Assembly (NCBI GenBank): GCA_023452965.1
Contig: JAEXUU010000216.1
Location: 1-6,002 of the forward strand
Length of the DNA: 6,002 bases
Reading direction: 5' to 3'
DNA from: Pseudomonadota bacterium
Lineage (GTDB): Bacteria; Pseudomonadota; Alphaproteobacteria; Rhizobiales; Beijerinckiaceae
Below, piece by piece: positions 1 through 5,561 of the stretch. The number at the start of each line of letters is the position of its first letter. Position 1 is the first letter of the stretch. Position numbers and translations under genes: made by a program. Under the pieces are notes generated by a model, which was not told the DNA's origin, ran no database searches, and saw nothing but the letters and a program-made list of their open reading frames with translations.

Positions 1-90
1 CCGCTCTACCTCGTCGGCGAGCGCATCGGCTTCGAGAAGCTCGATAGCGTCCACCCGCGCGGCGACGCCCTGCCACCGCTGATCCGCTAG
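1..90 (+). CDS. 3' end of an unrecognised protein gene (partial)
   Basis: Frame 1 is open from the left edge to a TAG at 88-90, giving 29 C-terminal residues that begin PLYLVGERIGFEKL and end GDALPPLIR. The codons are GC-rich at the third position, as in the genes to the right, which supports real coding. The tail is soluble-looking, with mixed charge and no membrane segment. I do not recognise the family from so short a piece and assign no function. It does not look like the C-terminal end of GlnD, the gene often found before murJ in Alphaproteobacteria. It is followed by 111 bp before murJ, in the same direction, so read-through into murJ is possible but not shown. Confidence 0.6.
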   Translation, partial: PLYLVGERIGFEKLDSVHPRGDALPPLIR

Positions 91-201
91 TCCCGGACTG
101 GACAATCGCCGCCAGCGACGGCATCGCTTGCCGCATGATCGTCGACGTCATGTCAGCGGGAGCGCCGAGATGACGAGGCGGGAGAGACGAGCCGCCATTC
201 G

Positions 202-1728
202 ATGCTGAGAAAAATCCTTTCGGTCAGCGGCTTCACGCTGCTCTCGCGCGTCTCCGGCTTCGCCCGCGACATCGTGCTCGCCGCCGTGCTCGGTGCCGGG
301 CCACTGATGGACGCATTCTCGGTGGCGCTGCGCCTGCCCAATCATTTCCGCGCCATCTTCGGCGAAGGAGCCTTCAACCAGGCCTATATCCCGGCCTTCG
401 CCCGCATCCGCGAGAAGTCGGGCGCGGCGGCGGCGCAGCATTTCTCGGACCGTGTCTTCACGCTGAACCTGATCGTCCAGCTCGTGATTCTCGGGCTCGC
501 CCTGCCCTTCATGCCCGAGCTGGTGCGCCTGCTGGCGCCCGGTTTCGTCGGCGATCCCCAGCGCTTCGACCTCGCGGTGGCGCTGACCCGGATCACCTTC
601 CCCTATCTCTTGTTCATCACGCTGGTGACGCTGCTCTCGGCCAATCTCAACGCGGTCGACCGCTTCGCCGCAGCCGCCGCGGCGCCGATCCTGCTCAATG
701 TCAGCCTGATCGGCGCGCTCGCCGTCGCCTTCCTGTTCCCGAGCGCGGCGCATGCAGCAGCCTGGGGTGTCGCCGCCGCCGGCGTGCTGGAATGGCTGCT
801 GCTCTGGCTCGCCGCCCGGCGGGAAGGCGTTTCGGCGGCACTGACGCGGCCGCGGCTCGACGGCGAGGTCAAGCGCTTCCTCAAGGCGCTCGGACCGGCT
901 GTGATCGGCTCGGCCGGCGTCCAGATCGCGATCTTCGCCGACACGATCATCGCCTCGCTGCTGCCGGCCGGCGCCTATGCCGCGCTCTACTATGCCGAGC
1001 GGCTCTACCAGCTGCCGATCGGCGTCATCGCGATCGGCGTCGGCACGGTGCTGCTGCCGACGATGAGCCGTGCCATCGCCGCCGGGGACGAGGCCAAGGC
1101 CGACAAGGCGCAGAATCGGGCGATCGCGCTGACGATCTTCGCCGCCGCCCCTTTCGCCGCCGCCTTCATCGCAATCCCCGAGCTGATCGTCGCCGCCCTG
1201 TTCGAGCGCGGCCGCTTCGACGCAACCGCGAGCCAGGCGTCGGGCGCCGTGCTCTTCGCCTATGCGATCGGCCTGCCGGCCATCGTGCTGATCCGTTCAC
1301 AGGTCTCGAGCTTCCAGGCGCGCGGCGACACGACGACGCCGATGATCGTCTCGCTCGCCGCGATCGCCGCCAATGTCGCGCTGAAGTTGTTGCTCTGGCG
1401 CGATCTCGGCGCGCCCGGCCTCGCGCTCGCGACCGCTGCCGGCGCCTGGATCAATGTCGGAGCGCTGTTCGTGCTCGCTTTGCGGCGCGACTGGACCCGG
1501 CCGGATCGCAAGCTTCCGGGCCTGATCCTGATCGTTGCGGTTGCCGCCGCCTGCGCCGGCATCGCCGCGCGCCTGCTGGCGCTGCCCCTCCAGACGGCGC
1601 TTGCCGGTTTCGCCTTCGAGCCGAAGTTGCTGGCGCTCAGCGTACTCAGCCTGCTTGCGGCGGCGCTCTACGCCGTCCTCGCGCTCGGTGGGCTGAAGCT
1701 AACGGGGTTGCTGCGGCTGCTGCGCTGA
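202..1728 (+). CDS. murJ: MurJ, lipid II flippase (MviN family)
   Basis: MurJ moves the peptidoglycan precursor lipid II from the inner to the outer face of the cytoplasmic membrane; it belongs to the MOP exporter superfamily and normally has 14 helices. The 508-residue product is close to the E. coli length (511) and is hydrophobic along its whole length. The N-terminus carries the family signature: SRVSGFARD at residues 15-23, a DAF at 37-39, and FGEGAFNQA at 53-61. R16, R22, D37 and R50 line up with E. coli R18, R24, D39 and R52, which are needed for transport. YAERL at 264-268, followed by PIGV and GTVLLP, is the second conserved block; R267 matches E. coli R270. The ATG at 202 fits the E. 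coli N-terminus with a two-residue offset. The ribosome binding site is poor: a GGAG at 181-184 is about 17 nt away. The gene is likely essential, and no damage is seen. It is convergent with the next gene, and its downstream neighbour is not trpS, the partner common in relatives. Confidence 0.97.
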   Translation: MLRKILSVSGFTLLSRVSGFARDIVLAAVLGAGPLMDAFSVALRLPNHFRAIFGEGAFNQAYIPAFARIREKSGAAAAQHFSDRVFTLNLIVQLVILGLALPFMPELVRLLAPGFVGDPQRFDLAVALTRITFPYLLFITLVTLLSANLNAVDRFAAAAAAPILLNVSLIGALAVAFLFPSAAHAAAWGVAAAGVLEWLLLWLAARREGVSAALTRPRLDGEVKRFLKALGPAVIGSAGVQIAIFADTIIASLLPAGAYAALYYAERLYQLPIGVIAIGVGTVLLPTMSRAIAAGDEAKADKAQNRAIALTIFAAAPFAAAFIAIPELIVAALFERGRFDATASQASGAVLFAYAIGLPAIVLIRSQVSSFQARGDTTTPMIVSLAAIAANVALKLLLWRDLGAPGLALATAAGAWINVGALFVLALRRDWTRPDRKLPGLILIVAVAAACAGIAARLLALPLQTALAGFAFEPKLLALSVLSLLAAALYAVLALGGLKLTGLLRLLR

Positions 1729-1734
1729 CGCTGC

Positions 1735-2718
1735 TCAGCCTTCGGCAACGATGCCAGCGCCACGGCGCAACTGCTCGGTCGCTTCCGTCACCATCCGGGC
1801 GACGATCTCGGCGGCGGGCGGCACATCCGTAATCAGCCCGGCCGCCTCGCCATAGATCGCGGCTGCTTTGTCAGGATCGCCGGCCATGAAGGCTTCGCGA
1901 TAGGCCGGGCCCTCGCTCTCGGCCGCCGCCAGCAATTCGGCGTCGCGGCCGCTCCATTTAGCCATGTAGGCATTGTCGCCGACGCGGATGTCGAAGGGTT
2001 TTGGCCAATCGAGCCGGCGGGCGATGTCGGGCAGCGAGGAGCGCACCGTCTGATCGCCGGTCGCGGCGATGGCCGCGGCCTGATGGTTCTGGTGGACGAG
2101 CGCCTCGCGGCTCGCCCAGAAGCGGGTACCGACGAGCACGCCATCGGCGCCCAGCATCAGCGCCGCGGCGAGGCCCCGGCCATCCGCGATGCCGCCGGCA
2201 GCCAGCAACAAAGTGTCCGGGCTCTCACGGGCGAGGAGGTCGGCGACCTCGGGAACGAAGGGCAGCGTCGCACGGGCATGGCCATGGCCACCGGCCTCGG
2301 TACCCTGGGCGACGATGACGGAGGCACCGGCCGCCAGCGCCACCCTGACATGCCCGATGCTCTGGCACTGGTAGATCAGCGGAATGCCGGCAGCGGCGAT
2401 CTCAGCCGCAAAAGGCGCGGGATCGCCGAAGGAGAGCATCAGCGCCGCCGGGCGATGGGCGAGCACCTCGCCGAGCAGATGCGGTTGCTTCGCCAGCGAC
2501 CAGGTGATGAAGCCGCAGCCGGTGCGCGTGTTGCCGGCCGCCTCATACTGCGTCCTCAGCCAGTCGCCATCGCCATAGCCGCCGCCGATCAGGCCGAGCC
2601 CGCCGGCCCGCGTCACCGCCGCCGCCAGCGCCCCGCCGGCAGCGAGTGCCATCGGCGCCGAGAGGATCGGATGCTCGATGCCGAAGCGCTCGGGCAGGCG
2701 GGTGGCGAGACGGGCCAT
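1735..2718 (-). CDS. Nitronate monooxygenase-family FMN oxidoreductase
   Basis: The 327-residue product starts MARLATRLPERFGIEHPIL and has the pattern of the 2-nitropropane dioxygenase / nitronate monooxygenase family, FMN-binding TIM barrels. Visible blocks: HPILSAPMALAAGG (16-29), the first strand and flavin loop; AQGTEAGGHGHA (137-148), where H145 matches the family's catalytic histidine in the (E/S)AGGH motif; AAGGIADGRG (173-182) and ADGVLVGTRF (191-200), the phosphate-binding end of the barrel. Nitronate oxidation is the family's named reaction, but many members have unknown substrates, and FabK-type enoyl reductases share the same motifs. The ATG at 2718 is chosen because GGAG at 2727-2730 lies 8 nt upstream and homology begins there; the same frame stays open far upstream only as a GC-rich artefact. 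It starts 14 nt after the aminotransferase stop and is probably co-transcribed with it. It is cytosolic, with no signal peptide. Confidence 0.88.
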   Translation of the reverse strand: MARLATRLPERFGIEHPILSAPMALAAGGALAAAVTRAGGLGLIGGGYGDGDWLRTQYEAAGNTRTGCGFITWSLAKQPHLLGEVLAHRPAALMLSFGDPAPFAAEIAAAGIPLIYQCQSIGHVRVALAAGASVIVAQGTEAGGHGHARATLPFVPEVADLLARESPDTLLLAAGGIADGRGLAAALMLGADGVLVGTRFWASREALVHQNHQAAAIAATGDQTVRSSLPDIARRLDWPKPFDIRVGDNAYMAKWSGRDAELLAAAESEGPAYREAFMAGDPDKAAAIYGEAAGLITDVPPAAEIVARMVTEATEQLRRGAGIVAEG

Positions 2719-2726
2719 GCGGGGAG

Positions 2727-2730
2727 CTCC
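2727..2730 (-). promoter_or_regulatory. Ribosome binding site of the NMO-family gene
   Basis: On the minus strand this reads GGAG, 8 nt before the ATG at 2718 and just after the aminotransferase stop codon (2735-2733). It fixes the start of the flavoprotein at 2718 although the frame stays open to about 3552, and it shows independent initiation within a tight two-gene unit. Confidence 0.7.
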
Positions 2731-2732
2731 GG

Positions 2733-3593
2733 TTACTTGGAGTGGGCGAAGTCCATGTAGAGTTCGCGCGCCTTGCGGAACATCGGGCCGGGCTGAACCT
2801 GACGGTCGTCGATCCGGTAGATCGGCATCACCTTCGAGTAGTTGCCCGAGGAGAAGATCTCGTCGGCCTGCTCGAAATCGGCATAGCTCAGGCTGGTCTC
2901 CTCGACCGGAACGCCGGCGCCGCGCAGCAGCGAGATGACGCGCTGGCGGGTGATGCCATTGAGGAAGGTGCCGTTCGGAACCGGCGTCTTCACCACGCCG
3001 TCCTTGGCGAGGAAGATGTTCGAGGTGCCGGTCTCGGCGACGTTGCCGAGCATGTCGAGCACCAGCGCATTGTCGAAGCCGCGGCCTTTGGCCTCGCGCA
3101 GGATGCGGGCATTGTTGGGGTAGAGGCAGCCGGCCTTGGAGTCGGTCGGCATGGTCTCCATGGTCGGGCGGCGAAAGGCGCCCTTGGTCACCGAGAAGCC
3201 CTTGCCGGGATCGCCCATCGCCGCCTCGAACAGGCACAGGCAGAACTTGGTCGAGTCCGGATCGGCCATGATGGTCGAGAGGCCGTCGGCGTCGGCCCAG
3301 TACATCGGCTTGACGTAGATCGCGGTGCCCGGAGCGAATTTCTTCACGCCCTCGGCGGTGCGCGCGATGATCTCCTCGGCCGAGACGGTCGCCTTCAGAC
3401 CGAGCGCGTCGGCGGAGCGGTTCACGCGCGCGGCATGCTTGTCCATGTCGGGGGTAACGCCGTCGAAATGACGGGCGCCGTCGAAGACGGTCGAGGACAG
3501 CCAGCTCGCATGGGAGCGCGGCCCCATGATGCCGGGGTTGCCTTCGTGCCACTCCCCTTCGAACCAGCTCCAGGTTTGCGAATACCAGGCCAT
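2733..3593 (-). CDS. Class IV PLP aminotransferase, branched-chain aminotransferase-like
   Basis: The 286-residue product starts MAWYSQTWSWFEGEWHEGN and belongs to fold-type IV aminotransferases (IlvE / D-amino acid aminotransferase / ADC lyase). VFDGAR (36-41) and DKHAARVNRSA (51-61) match the small-domain motifs of branched-chain enzymes. K153 in SKAGCLYPN is the expected PLP Schiff-base lysine. ETGTSNIF (187-194) supplies the glutamate that contacts the PLP ring nitrogen, and NGITR (212-216) is the next conserved loop. Odd point: the usual G-T-A loop near the C-terminus is SGNYSKVMPI here (249-258), so the substrate carboxylate site differs from E. coli IlvE; I believe a rhizobial subfamily shares this form. 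It is annotated as branched-chain-like by family, with the substrate unproven. Start: ATG 3593 has GGAG 6 nt upstream; a GTG at 3659 in the same frame would add 22 unconserved residues and is rejected. It is the first gene of a pair with the NMO-family gene and lies downstream of azlCD. Confidence 0.9.
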   Translation of the reverse strand: MAWYSQTWSWFEGEWHEGNPGIMGPRSHASWLSSTVFDGARHFDGVTPDMDKHAARVNRSADALGLKATVSAEEIIARTAEGVKKFAPGTAIYVKPMYWADADGLSTIMADPDSTKFCLCLFEAAMGDPGKGFSVTKGAFRRPTMETMPTDSKAGCLYPNNARILREAKGRGFDNALVLDMLGNVAETGTSNIFLAKDGVVKTPVPNGTFLNGITRQRVISLLRGAGVPVEETSLSYADFEQADEIFSSGNYSKVMPIYRIDDRQVQPGPMFRKARELYMDFAHSK

Positions 3594-3599
3594 AAGGCG

Positions 3600-3603
3600 C
3601 TCC
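3600..3603 (-). promoter_or_regulatory. Ribosome binding site deciding the aminotransferase start
   Basis: The minus strand reads CGGAG followed by a 6-nt spacer and the ATG at 3593. It decides between this start and an in-frame GTG at 3659, which has no comparable site. Confidence 0.7.
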
Positions 3604-3684
3604 GATCTGTCAGTCTTGTTGACCCGCACCGTCTGCCCCTGCCCCCGTGGCGTCAACACGCGGTCCCGGACGCGACGAACGAAT

Positions 3685-3730
3685 GATGTGATGGCTCCGA
3701 TCGTAACCGGTGATGGGTCACGATGTGAGG
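3685..3730. promoter_or_regulatory. Candidate operator: imperfect dyad with flanking repeats
   Basis: Positions 3703-3721 form an imperfect dyad, with GTAACC and GGTCAC around a 7-bp centre. GATGTGA occurs at 3685-3691 and again at 3722-3728, and TGATGG occurs at 3689-3694 and 3711-3716, 22 bp apart (about two helical turns). The cluster lies roughly 90-140 nt upstream of the aminotransferase start, in a gap that must also hold any promoter for that gene. An operator for an amino-acid-responsive regulator is conceivable, but no regulator gene is in the window and no clear -35/-10 pair was found. Chance is a real alternative. Confidence 0.22.
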
Positions 3731-3739
3731 TGCAAATCC

Positions 3740-3775
3740 GCGCAGCCCGCCCGGCATCCCGCCCGTAGCTGCCGC
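3740..3775 (-). terminator. Weak stem-loop just after azlD
   Basis: On the minus strand GCGGCAGC (3775-3768), directly after the azlD stop, can pair with GCTGCGC (3746-3740), with one bulged G and a 22-nt GC-rich loop. It is placed where a terminator for azlCD would be, but only a short GGATTTGC follows, with no proper U-tract. It may slow or partly stop transcription, or be a chance stem in GC-rich DNA. If it does not stop transcription, azlCD could read through into the aminotransferase pair. Confidence 0.25.
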
Positions 3776-4093
3776 TCAGAGGCCGAAGGCGCGCGCCAGC
3801 GAGACCGTGGCCATGCCGACGAGCAGCGCCAGCAATTCGCTGCGCCGCAGGACCATGCTGCAGATGGCGGCGACCAGCGCCAGGCCTGCGGCCAGCCCGA
3901 GGCGCTCGATCAGCGGCAGCACGGTGGCGAAGACGATCGAGCCCGGCAGCGCAGCGAGCCCGCGCCGCACACGCGGCGTCAGCGGCACGAAGCCCATCAG
4001 CACCACGCCGGAGATGCGGCAGAGATAGGTCGCTAGCGCCATTGCGAGGATGGCGAGATAGGGGCCCCAGGCGCCGGGATCAGGCAGCGTCAT
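3776..4093 (-). CDS. azlD: AzlD family, small subunit of branched-chain amino acid exporter
   Basis: The product has 105 residues starting MTLPDPGAWGPYLAILAMAL, the usual AzlD size, and is almost wholly hydrophobic with about four membrane segments: roughly 10-33, 46-60, 64-81 and 86-102. ATYLCRISGVVLMG (21-34) and the LPGSIVFATVLP block (49-60) match the AzlD pattern of a first helix ending in a T-Y-L-x-R motif followed by a conserved proline loop. AzlD works with AzlC in the inner membrane; the pair exports branched-chain amino acids (and analogues such as azaleucine in Bacillus), as BrnEF does in Corynebacterium. The ATG at 4093 lies inside the end of azlC (14-nt overlap), consistent with translational coupling. 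A longer start at 4147 adds 18 serine/proline-rich residues with no ribosome site and is rejected. The ribosome site for 4093 is weak. Confidence 0.9.
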   Translation of the reverse strand: MTLPDPGAWGPYLAILAMALATYLCRISGVVLMGFVPLTPRVRRGLAALPGSIVFATVLPLIERLGLAAGLALVAAICSMVLRRSELLALLVGMATVSLARAFGL

Positions 4094-4811
4094 CGAGGAA
4101 GGCCCCGGCAAGGGCGCCCGAAAGCGCGCCGATGATGATGAAGGCATAGCCGTCGACCAGCTTGGCGACGACGAGGGCGACCACGCCTGCGACCACCCAG
4201 GGCAAGGCCGCCCGGCGGCCGCGCCAGAGCGGCACGATCATCGCCGCGAAGAAGATCGGCATGACGAGGTCGATGCCGTATTGGCGGGGATCGGCGACGA
4301 GCGAGCCGAGCAAGAAGCCGGGGATGGTGGCGAGGAGCCAGACGATCCACAGGCAGAGGCCGGCACCCAGCACGACGCCGAGATCATTGCCGCCCTCGGC
4401 CCGGTAGCGCGTGCCGATCAGCCAGTTGGCATCGGTGAAGACGAAGAGCTGGAAGGCGTTGACCAGCCGCGGATAGCGCGCAAACCAGGGTTGCAGCGAG
4501 GCTCCCTGCAGGATCGAGCGGGCATTGACCGTCGCGGTGACGAAGGCGAGCCCGGCGATCGCTCCCCAGGTCCATTCGGGACGCCACAGCTCCATGGCGA
4601 CGAGTTGGGCGACGCCGGCATAGACCAGCGCGCTCATCAGCAGCGCTTCCAACAGGCTCAGCCCTTTGGCCGAGGCCGCGGCACCGAAGGCGACCGCGAA
4701 GACGACGATGCCGGGCAGCAGCACGGAAACCCGGCGCAGGCCGAGCGCCATGCCGGCGAGAGTCAGCTGCGCCTGGGCGGCGGATGCGGAAGGAGTTTCC
4801 GGATGGGACAT
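4080..4811 (-). CDS. azlC: AzlC family permease, large subunit of branched-chain amino acid exporter
   Basis: The product has 243 residues starting MSHPETPSASAAQ, in the usual AzlC range (about 230-245). After a short polar N-terminus (1-25) come several membrane segments: roughly 30-47, 52-74, 80-97, 144-172, 180-196, 203-218 and 221-238. Family signatures are SALVYAGVAQL (60-70), VNARSILQGASLQPW (95-109), FVFTDANWL (123-131) and MPIFFAAMIVPLWRGRR (184-200). With AzlD it forms an inner-membrane exporter, classically for branched-chain amino acids; the substrate here is inferred from the family only. The start at 4811 is chosen because the protein then has family length; the frame is open to an ATG at 4910, but the extra 33 residues are not conserved-looking and cover most of the divergent promoter region. 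The ribosome site is weak (a GAAAAG stretch). It is divergent from the phosphopantetheinyl transferase gene and first in the minus-strand run. Confidence 0.91.
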   Translation of the reverse strand: MSHPETPSASAAQAQLTLAGMALGLRRVSVLLPGIVVFAVAFGAAASAKGLSLLEALLMSALVYAGVAQLVAMELWRPEWTWGAIAGLAFVTATVNARSILQGASLQPWFARYPRLVNAFQLFVFTDANWLIGTRYRAEGGNDLGVVLGAGLCLWIVWLLATIPGFLLGSLVADPRQYGIDLVMPIFFAAMIVPLWRGRRAALPWVVAGVVALVVAKLVDGYAFIIIGALSGALAGAFLDDAA

Positions 4812-4942
4812 GGGCTTTTCGAAGCGGGTCGGCGGGCCGGCGTCAATGGTGGCGACGCGGCCGGCGCATGAATGCAGCGCAAGGCGGGTCGCAAACCACG
4901 CTCCCGTCACGACAGGCCGGCGGATCGCGTCTAGAACTGCGC
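4812..4942. promoter_or_regulatory. Divergent intergenic region, azlC / PPTase
   Basis: These 131 bp lie between two outward-facing start codons, so promoters for both directions are expected here. On the minus strand TTGACG (4845-4840) could be a -35 element for azlC, but no good -10 follows at 16-18 nt. No clear operator or hairpin was found. The call rests on gene layout, not on a recognised motif. Confidence 0.35.
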
Positions 4943-5554
4943 ATGCTCTGGCTTTCCTCTCCCAACCAACGCGCCGCGGCCCTGCCGGCGGTCTGGCTCG
5001 TTGCGACCGACCACCGTCCGGCCACCCTGACGGAGCGCTCGGCGCTGCGGCGCGGGCTAGCGCGCACCGTTCTCGCCGCGCAGTTCAACCTTGAGCCGGA
5101 CGCCGTGAGGATCGAGCACGAGCCCGGCGGCCGGCCGCTGATCGCAGCGCCCTGCGGCAATGGTCTGCATCTCTCGCTGGCAACGCGCGCGGGGCTGGTG
5201 GCGCTGGCCCTGGCTCATGGCCCGGTCGGCGTCGATGTCGAGCAGGTCGACCTCACAGCGGAACCGCCGTTCGCGGCGCTGCATCCTGGTGAGCAGGCGG
5301 TGCTTCAGGCACTGCTGCCGTCGGCTCGGCCGCTGGCCTTCGCGCAATTGTGGAGCGCCAAGGAAGCCTATGTGAAGGCGCTCGGCACCGGCTTCCGGCG
5401 CGCGCCGGACAGCTTCGAGGTCAGGCTTGCAGGACTAGACGGCTTTTCGGTCCAGGATCCTGAAAGGCCCGGCGCGCAGGCCGAGGGCGTCGGCCGCATC
5501 ATAAAAAACGGCGGCCATGGAACCATGGCCGCCGCGTTCATTCAGCTCGCGTGA
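4943..5554 (+). CDS. 4'-phosphopantetheinyl transferase superfamily protein
   Basis: This family moves the phosphopantetheine arm of CoA onto a serine of acyl- or peptidyl-carrier proteins. The 203-residue product carries both core motifs: GVDVE (96-100), with D98 and E100 as Mg2+ ligands, and WSAKEAYVKALG (137-148), with W137, K140, E141 and K145 of the W-x-x-K-E-A-x-x-K-A motif. An RPLI (64-67) and a hydrophobic strand at 75-91 correspond to the CoA-binding half. Odd points: the usual N-x-S-H element before GVDVE reads LHLSLATRAG (75-84), so the S-H pair is not seen; and the last 20 residues are encoded across the terminator of the convergent gene. It is small, a Sfp/AcpT-type monomer. The start at 4943 lacks a good ribosome site; ATGs at 4868 and 4784 in the same frame would add unconserved residues. 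No carrier protein, PKS or NRPS gene is in the window, so the target is unknown. Confidence 0.85.
   Translation: MLWLSSPNQRAAALPAVWLVATDHRPATLTERSALRRGLARTVLAAQFNLEPDAVRIEHEPGGRPLIAAPCGNGLHLSLATRAGLVALALAHGPVGVDVEQVDLTAEPPFAALHPGEQAVLQALLPSARPLAFAQLWSAKEAYVKALGTGFRRAPDSFEVRLAGLDGFSVQDPERPGAQAEGVGRIIKNGGHGTMAAAFIQLA
5503..5534 (-). terminator. Intrinsic terminator of the TerC-family gene
   Basis: Positions 5509-5534 are a perfect 12-bp inverted repeat around a 2-bp centre: CGGCGGCCATGG, AA, then its complement. Six A residues at 5503-5508 become a U6 tract immediately after the stem on the minus strand. This is a textbook rho-independent terminator, 27 nt past the TerC-gene stop codon. There is no T-tract on the other side, so it should act on minus-strand transcripts only. 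It lies wholly inside the 3' coding end of the convergent phosphopantetheinyl transferase gene. Confidence 0.92.
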
Positions 5555-5561
5555 GCGAGGC

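Noticed and set aside
1724..1739. A small palindrome, GCTGA and TCAGC, that contains both convergent stop codons of murJ and the NMO-family gene.
   Set aside because: The stem is only 5 bp and there is no T-tract on either side. The symmetry follows partly from two TGA stops facing each other, so it is not called a terminator.
792..1832. A 346-codon plus-strand open frame inside murJ, and a similar one at 2646-3686 antisense to the aminotransferase.
   Set aside because: Their translations are low-complexity and rich in Arg, Ala and Gly with no domain pattern, and they fully overlap well-supported genes.
1735..3552. A 605-codon minus-strand open frame running through both the NMO-family gene and the aminotransferase region.
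   Set aside because: Only its last 327 codons have family motifs. The upstream 278 codons are arginine/histidine-rich out-of-frame translation of the aminotransferase, a common GC-rich artefact; the true start has its own ribosome site.
3594..3659. An upstream GTG start for the aminotransferase at 3659.
   Set aside because: The 22 added residues are polar and unconserved-looking and have no ribosome site, while ATG 3593 has GGAG at a 6-nt spacing.
3725..3750. A T-arm-like string (GGTGCAAATCC) suggestive of a tRNA 3' half.
   Set aside because: The flanking bases do not give a proper five-pair T stem, and no anticodon or acceptor stem is found upstream.
5546..5559. A 5-bp hairpin CTCGC / GCGAG around the PPTase stop codon.
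   Set aside because: It is too short and lacks a U-tract; the strong terminator next to it already explains transcript ending for the minus-strand gene.
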